Assembly: GCA_026705925.1 (NCBI GenBank)
Contig: JAPOZT010000007.1
Location: 17,102 to 81,101 of the forward strand
DNA: 64,000 nucleotides
Direction: 5' to 3'
From: Gemmatimonadota bacterium
GTDB taxonomy: Bacteria > JAAXHH01
Below, piece by piece: positions 8,665-17,869 of the stretch (within the stretch, counting starts at the first letter, position 1; the number at the start of each line of letters is the position of its first letter). A program made the translations under genes and the position numbers. Under the pieces are notes generated by a model. It ran no database searches. It had not been told where the DNA came from and saw nothing but the letters and a program-made list of their open reading frames with translations.

Positions 8665-10611
8665 TCATTCCTCGTCTTGTCCGGGATCGGCCGGGGGAGC
8701 CGTGGGTTCCGCCTGCTCCGGCTTCCTGGTCAGCCTCACGCCCTTGAGCGCCTTAGGAGCCAGGCGGATGCCCTTGGCCCGGTTCCCCCGCACGGGAAAG
8801 AGCGAAAGGTCGAAGGCTTCCTCGAAGACCCGCATCCGCGGCGTGGGTTTGTAGGTGAGATTCGCCATGACGTCGGTATCCGTGGTCAGTTGAAGGATAC
8901 GGCAGCCCTCGGGCACGAGCTCGTATCCCCGGTTCAGAATGAACTTGTCCAGCTTGCAGCGTTTGACGTAGGGATGGCCCTTCCGGTCCCGATAGATCAT
9001 GGTGAAGACCAGGTCGGGATCGACGAACCCGCAGTACAGCATGCCCTTGTCCACGAAGAGCCGTTCGATCTCGTCGTGGAGCGCGTAGGCGCCGGTCTTG
9101 CGGATCACGAGGACCCGGTCATAGGGCGACACGTCGAAGAGGGTGTCCCCGCTGCCCAGTCCGTACCCCAGGTACCCGGTGCTCCGGTCGTACTTGAGCG
9201 CCAGGTTCCGCTGCGCCGCCTCCCGGGCATCGACCCGCTTGAAAGCGGTGATGGTCGTCCTGCGGGGAAAGGTCTCGCGGTACCGCCCGATGAGCCCTTC
9301 CAGCAGCGTGATCGCGTAGGCCGAAAGATGGCCCAGGTGATCCCTGATCTCCCGCAGCCGGTTGCGGATGGCCTTCATCTCCTCGTTGGCGCGGTTGATG
9401 TCGTACAGGGAGATCCGCCGGATCGGCACCTTGAGCAGCGTATCGATATCCTCGGACGTCAGTTCTTTCACCTTTGATTCGAAGGGTTCGAACCCCGCCC
9501 GGATCGCCTCGTGGATCTTATCCTGTTCCCGGACTTCCTCGATGCGCTTGTAGATCCGTTCCTTGATGAAGAGCTGCTCCAGCGTTTTCGCGCGCAGCTT
9601 CGCGTGCAGCTGTTTCCGTTCGATCTTCAGTTCCGCTTCGAGGACCTCCAGGAGCCGCTGCGTGTTGTGCCTGAGCACGTCGGAAACGGGCAGTAAGCAG
9701 GGGTGGCCCGCCCGGATGACCAGCACGTTGGTGGAGATGGAGGACTCGCAGTCGGTGAAGGCGTAGAGGGCGTCCACGGTTTCCTCGGAATGGACGCCGC
9801 GGGCCAGGCGGATCTCGATTTCCACCTCGTCCGCCGTGAAATCGGAGATGCCGGCGATCTTCAGCTTGTTCTTCTTCGCCGCCGCCTCGATGGACGCGAT
9901 CAGGCTCTCGGTGGTCGAACCGAAGGGCAGTTGCCGAATGACGATGCGCTTGGGATCCTTCACGTCCAGCTGGGCGCGGATCATCACCTTGCCGTTGCCG
10001 TCATTGTATTCCGAGACGTCCACCAGGCCCCCCGTCGGAAAATCGGGCTGGATCTCGAAGGGTTCGTTCCGGAGGCAGGCGATCTGGGCCTCCATGAGTT
10101 CGATGAGGTTGTGCGGCAGGATCCGGGTCGCCATGCTCGAGGCGATGCCCTCGGCGCCCATGGCCAGGAGGACGGGGATCTTTGCCGGGAAGGCGACGGG
10201 CTCCCTGTTGCGGCCGTCATAGGAATCCACGTACTCGGTGATCTCCGGATCGTGCAGCACCTCCTTGGCCAGCGGCGTCAGGCGGCATTCGATGTACCGG
10301 GCCGCCGAGGCGGGGTCGCCGGTGAGGGTCGAGCCGAAATTGCCCTGCTTCTCGATGAACATGTCCTTGTTTGCGAGATTGACCAGCGAGCCGAAGATGG
10401 ACTGGTCCCCGTGGGGATGGTACCGCATGGTCTGGCCCACCACGTTGGCGACCTTGTGGAACTTCCCGTCGTCCATCTCGAAGAGGGTATGCAGAATGCG
10501 GCGCTGCACGGGCTTGAGTCCGTCGTCGATCTCCGGAATCGCCCGGTCCTTGATGAAATAGGAAGCGTACTTCAGGTAGTAGTCTTCGAAGAGGGTATCG
10601 GCGTAGGCCAT
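8665..10611 (-). CDS. parC: Type II topoisomerase subunit A (ParC-type)
   Basis: The DNA-cleaving subunit of an A2B2 topoisomerase IV. The active-site tyrosine is Tyr106 in ASAARYIECR. The winged-helix region (GLKPVQRRIL, 31-40; RYHPHGD, 63-69) precedes it, and a coiled-coil tower with LLKVPIRRISLYDINR follows. At 648 residues it is much shorter than usual GyrA/ParC. The C-terminal pinwheel region (about 490-620) is reduced and no GyrA box (QRRGGKG) is seen, which argues for topoisomerase IV rather than gyrase. The tail (PEQAEPTAPPADPGQDEE) is disordered. It starts 6 bases after the parE stop, within one operon. Confidence 0.9.
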   Translation of the reverse strand: MAYADTLFEDYYLKYASYFIKDRAIPEIDDGLKPVQRRILHTLFEMDDGKFHKVANVVGQTMRYHPHGDQSIFGSLVNLANKDMFIEKQGNFGSTLTGDPASAARYIECRLTPLAKEVLHDPEITEYVDSYDGRNREPVAFPAKIPVLLAMGAEGIASSMATRILPHNLIELMEAQIACLRNEPFEIQPDFPTGGLVDVSEYNDGNGKVMIRAQLDVKDPKRIVIRQLPFGSTTESLIASIEAAAKKNKLKIAGISDFTADEVEIEIRLARGVHSEETVDALYAFTDCESSISTNVLVIRAGHPCLLPVSDVLRHNTQRLLEVLEAELKIERKQLHAKLRAKTLEQLFIKERIYKRIEEVREQDKIHEAIRAGFEPFESKVKELTSEDIDTLLKVPIRRISLYDINRANEEMKAIRNRLREIRDHLGHLSAYAITLLEGLIGRYRETFPRRTTITAFKRVDAREAAQRNLALKYDRSTGYLGYGLGSGDTLFDVSPYDRVLVIRKTGAYALHDEIERLFVDKGMLYCGFVDPDLVFTMIYRDRKGHPYVKRCKLDKFILNRGYELVPEGCRILQLTTDTDVMANLTYKPTPRMRVFEEAFDLSLFPVRGNRAKGIRLAPKALKGVRLTRKPEQAEPTAPPADPGQDEE

Positions 10612-10617
10612 GGGGTC

Positions 10618-12717
10618 CTATACTTCGTCCAGCAGGTTCTCCACGATGTAGTCCCTGCGCTCGGGCGTGTTCTTGCCCATGTAGAAGGTAAGGGTTTCCG
10701 GTATGCTGTGGATGGAACGGACATTGACCTTCACGAGCCGCATGTCGGCACCGATGAACTGGCCGAATTCGCCGGGCGAGATCTCGCCCAGCCCCTTGAA
10801 CCGGGTCACTTCCGCCCCGCGAATCCGGCCTAAGGCCGCGTTACGCTCCTTCTCGCTGTAGCAGTAGACGGTTTCCTTCGTGTTGCGCACCCGGAAGAGC
10901 GGCGTTTCGAGGATGTGGACGTGGCCCGCGAGCACCATTTCCTCGAAGTAGCTCAGGAAGAAGGTCATCAGGAGATTGCGGATATGGTAACCGTCGTAAT
11001 CTGCGTCGGTCGCGATGATCACCTTGTTGAACCGCAGGTTCGAAATCCCTTCCTCGATGCCGAGGGCCATCATGAGATTGTAGAGCTCCTCGTTCTTGTA
11101 GATGGCCGCCCGCGTGCGGGAGAAGACGTTCAGCGGCACGCCCTTCAGCCCGAAGATCGCCTGGGTCAGCGGGTCCCGCGCCGAGACCATCGAACCGGCG
11201 GCCGAAGGCCCCTCGGTGATGAAGATCGAAGAGTCCTCCCCAAACTTCGCGTGATCGTAGTGGTACTTGCAGTCCTTGAAATTGGGAATCTTGATGGCGA
11301 TGCGACGGGCTGCCTCGCGGGCTTCCTTCTTGACGGCGTTCAGTTCCTTCCGCAGACGCTCGTTCTGGGTGATCTTCTCCTGGATCTTCTGGGCGGACTC
11401 CTGGTTCTTGTGCAGGAAGTCCACCACGGCGCTGCGGATCTCCGAGACAAGCCAGCCCCGGATATCGGTATTGCCCAGTTTGTTCTTGGTCTGGGATTCG
11501 AAAATGGGTTCCTTCAGCTTGATGGCGATGGCGCCCGCGATGGACTCGCGGACGTCCACCCCGCCGTAGTTCTTCTTGAAGTACTCGTTGACGCCCTTGA
11601 GGATGCCCTCGCGGAACGCGCTCTGGTGGGACCCGCCGTCCGCGGTGTACTGGCCGTTCACGAAGGAAAAGAGCGTCTCGCCGTAGTTGGTGGTGTGCGT
11701 GAAGGAGAACTCGATGTACTGGCTCTTGTGGTACGAGGGCTCGTAGAGGACGTTGTCGCCCACCTCGGCCTTCAGGAAGTCCAGCAGGCCGTATTTGGAA
11801 ACGAAGCGCTTCTTGTTGAAGACCAGGCGGAGGCCGCTGTTCAGGCAGGCGTAGTTCCACATTCGGCGTTCGACGTAGTCCGGCTGAAAGTCGTATTCCC
11901 CGAAGATCTCCTCGTCGGGCAGGAACTCGACATAGGTGCCGTCCGGCTCGTCCGCGGCGCCCTCGTTCTGGCTGCGCAGCTGCCCCCGCTCGTACACCGC
12001 TTCCGCATAGCGCCCGTCCCGGTAGGCCACGACACGGAAATCGACGGAAAGGGCGTTGACCGCCTTGGCGCCCACGCCGTTCAGTCCCACGCTGAACTGG
12101 AAGACCTCGTCGTTGTACTTGGCGCCCGTGTTGATGATCGAAGTGCACTCCACGACCTTGCCGAGGGGAATCCCGCGGCCGTAGTCGCGGACCCGGACCC
12201 GGTTGTCCTCGATGGTCACGTCGATCTGCCGGCCGTGGCCCATGATGAACTCGTCCACGGCGTTGTCGATCACTTCCTTGAGGAGGACGTAGATACCGTC
12301 TTCGGGATCGCTGCCGTTCCCGAGCCGGCCGATATACATGCCGGTTCGGAGCCGGATGTGTTCCAGCGACGAGAGGGTCTTGACCTTGCTTTCGTCGTAG
12401 ACGGCGGCATCCGAGGCATCCGCGACGGCCGTGGCATCCGAGGCGGACGGAGATCCGTTGCCGTCGACGGACCGTGCGGCCGGAGGTCCGTTGCCTTCAT
12501 CCGGTCGCCCGTCTTTTTCCGATTCAACCGGCTTTCTGTTGGTCGAGGCGCCGCTGCCGCGCGAACCGCTGCCGTTTCCGGAATCGCCGTTCGGCCCTTC
12601 TTCCCGTGGCCCTTCCCCGTTCACGGACCGGCCGTTCGCCCCTTCTTCCCGAGGCGTGAGCAGGTCGAGCTGAGTGTTCTGGTCCTCTCCGTTTCTTGAA
12701 CCGTTCCGGGTCGCCAT
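10618..12717 (-). CDS. parE: Type II topoisomerase subunit B (ParE-type) with long low-complexity N-terminus
   Basis: The ATPase subunit, 699 residues from ATG 12717 (AGGA 4-8 bases upstream; a TTG 30 bases earlier is also in frame). The first ~115 residues are a Gly/Asn/Ser/Glu-rich unstructured extension with near-repeats (GANGRSVNGEGPREEGPNG). The GHKL ATPase follows: EVIDNAVDEF, DYGRGIPLG and GLNGVGAKAVNALS. The Toprim motifs are ITEGPSAAGS and ATDADYDGYH. The final residues are NLLDEV. It is first in an operon with parC and uxuA. The N-terminal extension is not part of the conserved family. Confidence 0.92.
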   Translation of the reverse strand: MATRNGSRNGEDQNTQLDLLTPREEGANGRSVNGEGPREEGPNGDSGNGSGSRGSGASTNRKPVESEKDGRPDEGNGPPAARSVDGNGSPSASDATAVADASDAAVYDESKVKTLSSLEHIRLRTGMYIGRLGNGSDPEDGIYVLLKEVIDNAVDEFIMGHGRQIDVTIEDNRVRVRDYGRGIPLGKVVECTSIINTGAKYNDEVFQFSVGLNGVGAKAVNALSVDFRVVAYRDGRYAEAVYERGQLRSQNEGAADEPDGTYVEFLPDEEIFGEYDFQPDYVERRMWNYACLNSGLRLVFNKKRFVSKYGLLDFLKAEVGDNVLYEPSYHKSQYIEFSFTHTTNYGETLFSFVNGQYTADGGSHQSAFREGILKGVNEYFKKNYGGVDVRESIAGAIAIKLKEPIFESQTKNKLGNTDIRGWLVSEIRSAVVDFLHKNQESAQKIQEKITQNERLRKELNAVKKEAREAARRIAIKIPNFKDCKYHYDHAKFGEDSSIFITEGPSAAGSMVSARDPLTQAIFGLKGVPLNVFSRTRAAIYKNEELYNLMMALGIEEGISNLRFNKVIIATDADYDGYHIRNLLMTFFLSYFEEMVLAGHVHILETPLFRVRNTKETVYCYSEKERNAALGRIRGAEVTRFKGLGEISPGEFGQFIGADMRLVKVNVRSIHSIPETLTFYMGKNTPERRDYIVENLLDEV

Positions 12718-13114
12718 AGGTCCTGCCCCTGTCGCAATAAATCGCAAAAACTACGTGCGTGAGCCATCAACCATGCCGCGCGGGCGGCTAACCACTATGC
12801 CCACTTTGCCGCGCGGCCATTAGAACATGTCGTGTCAGGCCATGCAGTTAGCACAATATATGGCCGTGTGCCGCGCGTGTCAATATACGCTATTTGACCG
12901 TATGCCAAACGTGCAAATATACGCTACGTCTGTTTGGTAATTTGTCAAGGAAAACCATGGCCGCGCGGGTACCATGGCGGGCACCGGCCCGTGAACGGAT
13001 CAGGGCGCGCGGGTACGGGCCTGTGATGGGATCGAGGCGCGGTGGACGGATGTCCCGGGACCCGGCGCCGGACGCCCCAGGGCCCGCCGTCGGACGCCCT
13101 GGGAACTGGTGCTG
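12718..13114. other. Intergenic region upstream of parE
   Basis: A 397-base gap. Its left half carries the parE promoter. Around 12880-12927 the string AATATACGCTA occurs twice about 25 bases apart. The right half (12955-13114) is GC-rich with no gene that has a ribosome site. Confidence 0.5.
12855..12883 (-). promoter_or_regulatory. Promoter of the parE-parC-uxuA operon
   Basis: On the minus strand: consensus TTGACA (12878-12883), 17-base spacer, TATATT (12855-12860). This leaves an untranslated leader of about 130 bases before parE. Hexamer match and spacing are excellent for a housekeeping sigma factor. Confidence 0.65.
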
Positions 13115-14278
13115 TCAGCCCTGGGACCTGCCGCCGTCGGACTTCAGGATGTTCCGCGAGATGACGATCTTCTGGGCTTCGGAGGTGCCTTCGTAGAGGG
13201 TGGTGATCCGCGCGTCGCGGTAGAAGCGTTCCACGTCAAAGTCTCGGATGTACCCGTAACCGCCGTGGATCTGAATGGCTTCGTTCGTGATCCGTATGGA
13301 GGCCTCGGACGCGTACAGCTTGGCCATGGACGACGCTGTGATGTAGTCCTGCCCGGCGTCCTTGAGCCACGCGGCCCGGTACGTCAACAGGCGGGCCGCC
13401 TCGAGTTCGGTCGCCATTTCCGCCAGCTTGAAGGCGATCGCTTGGAACTCGGCGATGGGCTTGCCGAACTGGGTCCGTTCCTTCGCGTACCGCACGGAAG
13501 CGTCGTAGGCCCCCTGCGCGATGCCCAGGGCCTGGGCCGCGATGCCGATGCGGCCGCCGTTCAGGATGGACAGCGCGATGTTCAGCCCCCGGCCTTCCTC
13601 GCCCAATAGATTGGTCTGCGGAACGCGGCAATTCTCGAATAAAAGCTCGCTGGTGTCCGAACCCCGGATACCGAGCTTCTGCTCCTGGCGGCCGACAGTG
13701 AAACCGGGGGTGCCTTTCTCCACGAGGACCATGCTGAGGCCGCGATGGCCCGTGCCGGGGTCGGTGGTCACCAGCACGAGGAGGTAGTCGGCGAATCCGC
13801 CGTTGGTCACGAAGTGCTTCTTGCCGTTGATGACGTATTCCGTGCCGTCCTTCAGCGCCGACGTCACCGTCGAGCCGACGTCCGTCCCGGCGCCGGGCTC
13901 GGTCAGCGCAAGACAGGCCTGCGCCTCGCCGCGTCCCAGGGGCGGCAGATACGCCTTCTTCTGGTCTTCGGTTCCGAAGGCGAAGACACCGTCGGCGAAA
14001 AGGGAGTTGTTCACCGAGACGCATACCCCGGTCGACGCGCATACCCGCGAGAACTCCTCCACGGCCAGCACGTAACTGAGCGTATCCAGGCCCGCGCCGC
14101 CGTACGTCTCGGGAACCATCATGGCCATGAAACCCATCTCGCCGAGTTCCCGGATCGTATCGTAATGCACGGCTTCGCGCTCGTCGATGTCCCGGGCGTG
14201 GGGCTTCAGTTTCTCCTCGGCGATCCGGCGGGCGGTGTCCCGCATCATGGCCTGGTCGCCGCTCAAGGCGAATTCCAT
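13115..14278 (-). CDS. Acyl-CoA dehydrogenase (short-chain type)
   Basis: A 387-residue FAD enzyme introducing the alpha-beta double bond of acyl-CoA. ACALTEPGAGTDVGS-like sequence (CLALTEPGAGTDVGS) is the first family signature. QTAF-type contacts precede the second signature QIHGGYGY. The catalytic base is Glu363 in TLYEGTSEAQ, the position seen in short-chain and butyryl-CoA dehydrogenases. GGAGG sits 5 bases before ATG 14278. It follows the M20 hydrolase by 14 bases and the aldolase gene further upstream, probably one transcript. No electron-transfer flavoprotein is nearby. Confidence 0.93.
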   Translation of the reverse strand: MEFALSGDQAMMRDTARRIAEEKLKPHARDIDEREAVHYDTIRELGEMGFMAMMVPETYGGAGLDTLSYVLAVEEFSRVCASTGVCVSVNNSLFADGVFAFGTEDQKKAYLPPLGRGEAQACLALTEPGAGTDVGSTVTSALKDGTEYVINGKKHFVTNGGFADYLLVLVTTDPGTGHRGLSMVLVEKGTPGFTVGRQEQKLGIRGSDTSELLFENCRVPQTNLLGEEGRGLNIALSILNGGRIGIAAQALGIAQGAYDASVRYAKERTQFGKPIAEFQAIAFKLAEMATELEAARLLTYRAAWLKDAGQDYITASSMAKLYASEASIRITNEAIQIHGGYGYIRDFDVERFYRDARITTLYEGTSEAQKIVISRNILKSDGGRSQG

Positions 14279-14292
14279 CGGATCCTCCCTCT

Positions 14293-15567
14293 TCAGTTCA
14301 CGCCGAGCAACCGGGCCGTGGTGACGGCCATGACCTCGCAGCTCCGGACGAGATGCTCGATTTCGCAGTACTCATCGGGCTGATGGGCGAGATGGAGCAG
14401 TCCGGGGCCGTAGGCGATGCACTGCTTCACCCGTCCGGTGTTGTGGACGTGCTTGTGGTCGTAGGTACCGGGACTGGCCACGAATTCCGTAGGCGCGCCG
14501 TTCAGGTCCTCGATGGTGCGGGCGGCCGTACCGACCAGCTCGGCGTCCGGGTCGGTCTCGACCGGGTGAACGACCATCAGGTCGGTGAGCTCCGCTTTGA
14601 AATCGGGGTCCGCCGCGGCCAGCTTGGCGATCATGGCCTGGATTTCCTTTTTCACGTCGTCGAAGGATTCTTCTTTCAAATACCGCCGGTCGAAGATGGC
14701 GGAGCACCGGTCGGCCACGCAGGGCGAGCCCACGCTTCCGTCCGTCTGCCCGCCGGTTATGCCGTTCACGTTGATCGTGGCGCGGCGCGCTTCCGGCGGG
14801 TCCACGGGCATGTCCGTCCTGCGCGTGTGCAAGGCCGGCACAAGGTCAGACGCAACCAGGCTCAGGAAACGCTCCATCTGGCTGATGGCACTGACGCCCA
14901 GAAAGGGCATGCTGCCGTGTGCGGTCCGGCCGATGGTGTCGACCCGGAACCAGTAGACCCCGCGGTGGCCGAGGCAGATGCGCCCCGGTCCGAAGGGTTC
15001 CGGGATGATCACGTACGAGGTCCGTTCCGGAGAAATGAGCCCCTCGCGGGCAAGATGGTCCATGCCGGCGAACCCGCCGGTTTCCTCGTCCACCGTCGCA
15101 CTGAGCTCGAGACTGCCGCACAGCGAAACGCCCGCCTCCCGCACCGCGGCCGCCGCGAAGAGCGCCGCGGCGATGCCGCCCTTCATGTCGCACGCGCCAC
15201 GGCCGTATATCCTGCCGTCCTTCACCTCCCCGCCGAAGGGATCGACCGTCCAGTGCGCGCCCGGCGGAACCACGTCGGTGTGGCCATTGAAATGCAGCGT
15301 GGGCATCGGCGACCGGCCGGGAAGCCGGCCCACCACGTTGACCCGGGGGTGTTCCTCGGTATGGTCCGGATGATCGGCGGCGGTCACGTACCGGGTTTCG
15401 AAACCCAGCGCGTCCAACCGGTCGCCCACGAGCCGGGCGCAGTCCTGGTATCCGTCACCTGGCGGATTCACGGAGGGGATGCGGATCATCTCCCGCAAAA
15501 ACCCGATCATGTCGTCGCGGAGGACGCGTACCTGATCCACGATGCGCTGTTCGAGCGGGGTTATCAT
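14293..15567 (-). CDS. M20-family deacylase (ArgE/DapE/CPG2-like)
   Basis: A 424-residue di-zinc amidohydrolase. Metal and catalytic residues: His96 and Asp98 in LHFNGHTDVV, Asp127 in GRGACDMKGG, Glu161-Glu162 in VDEETGG, and a C-terminal His near LLHLAHQPDE. The middle lid domain (GRTAHGSMPFLGVSA) carries the dimer His. Sequence alone does not decide between acetylornithine deacetylase, succinyl-diaminopimelate desuccinylase or another N-acyl substrate. The neighbours (acyl-CoA dehydrogenase, aldolase) suggest catabolism rather than arginine or lysine synthesis. The start has no strong ribosome site. Confidence 0.85.
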   Translation of the reverse strand: MITPLEQRIVDQVRVLRDDMIGFLREMIRIPSVNPPGDGYQDCARLVGDRLDALGFETRYVTAADHPDHTEEHPRVNVVGRLPGRSPMPTLHFNGHTDVVPPGAHWTVDPFGGEVKDGRIYGRGACDMKGGIAAALFAAAAVREAGVSLCGSLELSATVDEETGGFAGMDHLAREGLISPERTSYVIIPEPFGPGRICLGHRGVYWFRVDTIGRTAHGSMPFLGVSAISQMERFLSLVASDLVPALHTRRTDMPVDPPEARRATINVNGITGGQTDGSVGSPCVADRCSAIFDRRYLKEESFDDVKKEIQAMIAKLAAADPDFKAELTDLMVVHPVETDPDAELVGTAARTIEDLNGAPTEFVASPGTYDHKHVHNTGRVKQCIAYGPGLLHLAHQPDEYCEIEHLVRSCEVMAVTTARLLGVN

Positions 15568-15603
15568 GGGCTTGCAGGGGGAGGCCGGGTTCCGGGCGCC
15601 GGG

Positions 15604-16599
15604 TCAGCCGGCGTCCTCCATCTCGTCGTAGAACCTGGCCATACTGCCCCGTTCCTTCGCCGCGTTGAACCGCATGCCCGACCGGGGATGCTGGTTCATC
15701 AGGCCGGTAATCATATAGGGAATGTCGAATCCCCACATCAGTTCGGCCCGCATCGGCTCGACGTGGTACTGGATGCAGTCCAACAGGGGACGCAGGCGGA
15801 ACTTCGGGTTGTGCAGGAATCCGACGATCAGTTCCATGGGGCAGTTGCCGGCGCCGCGGCCGAGGCCGGCGAGGCTGGCGTCCAGATAGTTCGCCCCGCG
15901 GATCAGCGCCTGTATCGTGTTGGCGAAGGCCAGTTGCTGGTTGTTGTGGGCGTGGATGCCCACTTCCTTGTCGGTGGCCTGCAGGGCGTTCAGGAACTTG
16001 TCCACGAGCGCTTCGATCTGTTCGCTGTACAAGGCGCCGAAGCTGTCCACCACGTAGATGGCGTCCACTGGAGATTCGACGAGCATGGAGAGCGCTTCGT
16101 CCATTTCGCTTTCCGGAACCGTCGACGCCGCCATGAGGTTCAACGTGGTTTCGTAGCCCTTCTCGTGGGCGTCCTGGATCATGTCCAGCGCCAGGGGAAT
16201 CTGGTGGATGTAGGTGGCGATGCGGATCATGTCCAGCACGCTGTCCGCCGCCGGCAGGATATCGGCCTTGTAGTCCGACTTCTCCGCGTCGGCCATGGCC
16301 GCCAGCTTGACGGCCGAGTCGTTGTCGCCCACGACGCCGCGGATGTCCTCTTCGGCGCAGAACTTCCAGGGCCCGTGTTCATCGGGGGAGAAGATCTGCC
16401 GCGAGTTGATGTACCCGATTTCCATGTAGTCGATCCCGCCGGCGACGCAGGCCTGGTAGACCGCCCTGACGGTATCCGCGTCGAAACGGTGGTCGTTCAT
16501 CAGGCCGCCGTCCCGAATAGTACAGTCGATGAGCTTGATCTCCGGCCGGTAGGTCAGCCACTTTCGCGTAGGTGCTTCGTTGAGTGCCGATTGGTCCAT
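15604..16599 (-). CDS. HMG-CoA-lyase-like / DRE-TIM aldolase domain protein
   Basis: A 331-residue member of the DRE-TIM metallolyase superfamily (4-hydroxy-2-oxovalerate aldolase, HMG-CoA lyase, isopropylmalate synthase fold). The signature DCTIRDGG is at 25-32, and the metal-binding HAHNN (His216, His218) is near the end of the barrel, followed by GLGRGAGNCPME. ATG 16599 is used. A GTG at 16611, directly after AGGAGTAAA, is an alternative. The reading frame extends further upstream but without homology. It heads the aldolase-M20-acyl-CoA dehydrogenase set. The exact carbon-carbon substrate is unknown. Confidence 0.85.
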   Translation of the reverse strand: MDQSALNEAPTRKWLTYRPEIKLIDCTIRDGGLMNDHRFDADTVRAVYQACVAGGIDYMEIGYINSRQIFSPDEHGPWKFCAEEDIRGVVGDNDSAVKLAAMADAEKSDYKADILPAADSVLDMIRIATYIHQIPLALDMIQDAHEKGYETTLNLMAASTVPESEMDEALSMLVESPVDAIYVVDSFGALYSEQIEALVDKFLNALQATDKEVGIHAHNNQQLAFANTIQALIRGANYLDASLAGLGRGAGNCPMELIVGFLHNPKFRLRPLLDCIQYHVEPMRAELMWGFDIPYMITGLMNQHPRSGMRFNAAKERGSMARFYDEMEDAG

Positions 16600-17004
16600 G
16601 GTCCTGTTCACTTTACTCCTGATTACCGGTGAATTCGCTTTATCCCATTGCAGCCGGGAAGCCCGGCGCAAAACCCGCGACAGAACATACACGACACCCC
16701 AAAGGGGGACAAGGTATTTCAGGGGACACGGCAGCGGTGGTACGCGGCGGCGTAGCGGGCCGGCGGTACACGGCGGCGACACGCGGTGGCGACACGCGGC
16801 GGCGCGGCCGGGCACGGCCGGACATCTCCAGGCATGCCCAGGCGAGACCAGGCGTGACCACCTTATTGCCCTTGACTAATCCGCCTTCCCGCTTATCATG
16901 CAAAGGGCGTTTTAAGGTCGCACCGATCAAGCGCGTGCCCGGACGCGCCAGGTATCTGATGATTGCGTGCCGGATTGTGTGTCGAATTTCGTGGGGCAAC
17001 GGCT
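16600..17004. other. Divergent intergenic region, aldolase / map
   Basis: A 405-base gap. Positions about 16735-16860 are very GC-rich and made of degenerate CACGCGGTGGCGA-like repeats. To the right is the map promoter. No coding sequence with a ribosome site is supported. Confidence 0.5.
16872..16899 (+). promoter_or_regulatory. Promoter of map
   Basis: TTGACT (16872-16877), 16-base spacer, TATCAT (16894-16899), about 105 bases upstream of the map start codon. Confidence 0.5.
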
Positions 17005-17805
17005 GTGGGAATCATTCTCAAGACCGGAAAACAGATCGAGACCATCCGCCGCAGCGGCCAGGCCGCGACCGCGACGCTGCAGCGCATGGGAGAAGCCGTC
17101 AGACCGGGTATTGCGACCTCCGAACTGGACCGGATCGCCCGCAAGATGATCCGGGACTTCGGAGGCACCTCCTCCTTCCTCGGATACCGGCCCAGTTACC
17201 ATCCGCCCTTTCCCGCCACGATCTGCGCGTCCATCAACGACGAAATCGTGCACGGCATCCCCAGTCCGCGGCGCAAGGTCGAGGAGGGGGACATTCTCAG
17301 CCTGGATTTCGCCATGATCATCGACGGGTACCACGGCGATACGGCCTTCACCTTCCCCGTCGGCCGTGTTGCACCGGAGGCGCAGCGGCTTATGGACGTC
17401 ACGCGGGCATCCGTATTCAAGGGGATCGAGGAAGCGAAGGCGGGAAACCGCATCGGCGACATCGGGCACGCGGTGCAGCTATACGCCGAATCTCACGGAT
17501 ACTCGGTGGTGCGGGACCTGTGCGGTCACGGCATCGGGCGCAGTCTCTGGGAGGAGCCGCAGGTCCCCAATCACGGCAGGCCGCAGCGGGGCATCCGGCT
17601 CAAACCGGGCATGGTCATCGCCATCGAACCCATGGTGTGCGCGGGCGCGCACCGGATCCGGGTCCTTGACGACGAATGGACGACCTCCACCGCCGACGGA
17701 CGGCTGTCCGCCCATTTCGAGCACACGGTAGCGATCCTCTCCGACGGTCCCGAGATCCTGACGGAAAACACCGACCTCTGGGGTTCTAACGGTGTTTCGG
17801 GATGA
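17005..17805 (+). CDS. map: Methionine aminopeptidase, type I
   Basis: Removes initiator methionine from nascent proteins (cytoplasm, two metal ions). All five ligands and the catalytic His are present: His83 (NDEIVHGIP), Asp101 (LSLDFA), Asp112 (YHGDTAFTF), His175 (GHGIG), Glu208 (IAIEPM) and Glu239 (HFEHTVAI). GTG 17005 gives 266 residues and begins with the typical I-I-L-K-T-x-x-Q-I-E segment. A longer frame from 16963 lacks homology. It is not in the common spc ribosomal operon here, so this may be a second or relocated map gene. Confidence 0.92.
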   Translation: MGIILKTGKQIETIRRSGQAATATLQRMGEAVRPGIATSELDRIARKMIRDFGGTSSFLGYRPSYHPPFPATICASINDEIVHGIPSPRRKVEEGDILSLDFAMIIDGYHGDTAFTFPVGRVAPEAQRLMDVTRASVFKGIEEAKAGNRIGDIGHAVQLYAESHGYSVVRDLCGHGIGRSLWEEPQVPNHGRPQRGIRLKPGMVIAIEPMVCAGAHRIRVLDDEWTTSTADGRLSAHFEHTVAILSDGPEILTENTDLWGSNGVSG

Positions 17806-17869
17806 CGCGGTCCGCTGGGCCTGTCCACTCCGTCTGGTCCTTCTAACCGGACGTCCCGACTGAACAGGA

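Noticed and set aside
10915..12699. 594-codon plus-strand frame opposite parE
   Set aside because: Antisense to an unmistakable topoisomerase subunit.
13115..16599. Arginine or lysine biosynthesis operon because of the ArgE/DapE-like gene
   Set aside because: Neighbours are an acyl-CoA dehydrogenase and a DRE-TIM aldolase; no other biosynthetic gene is present.
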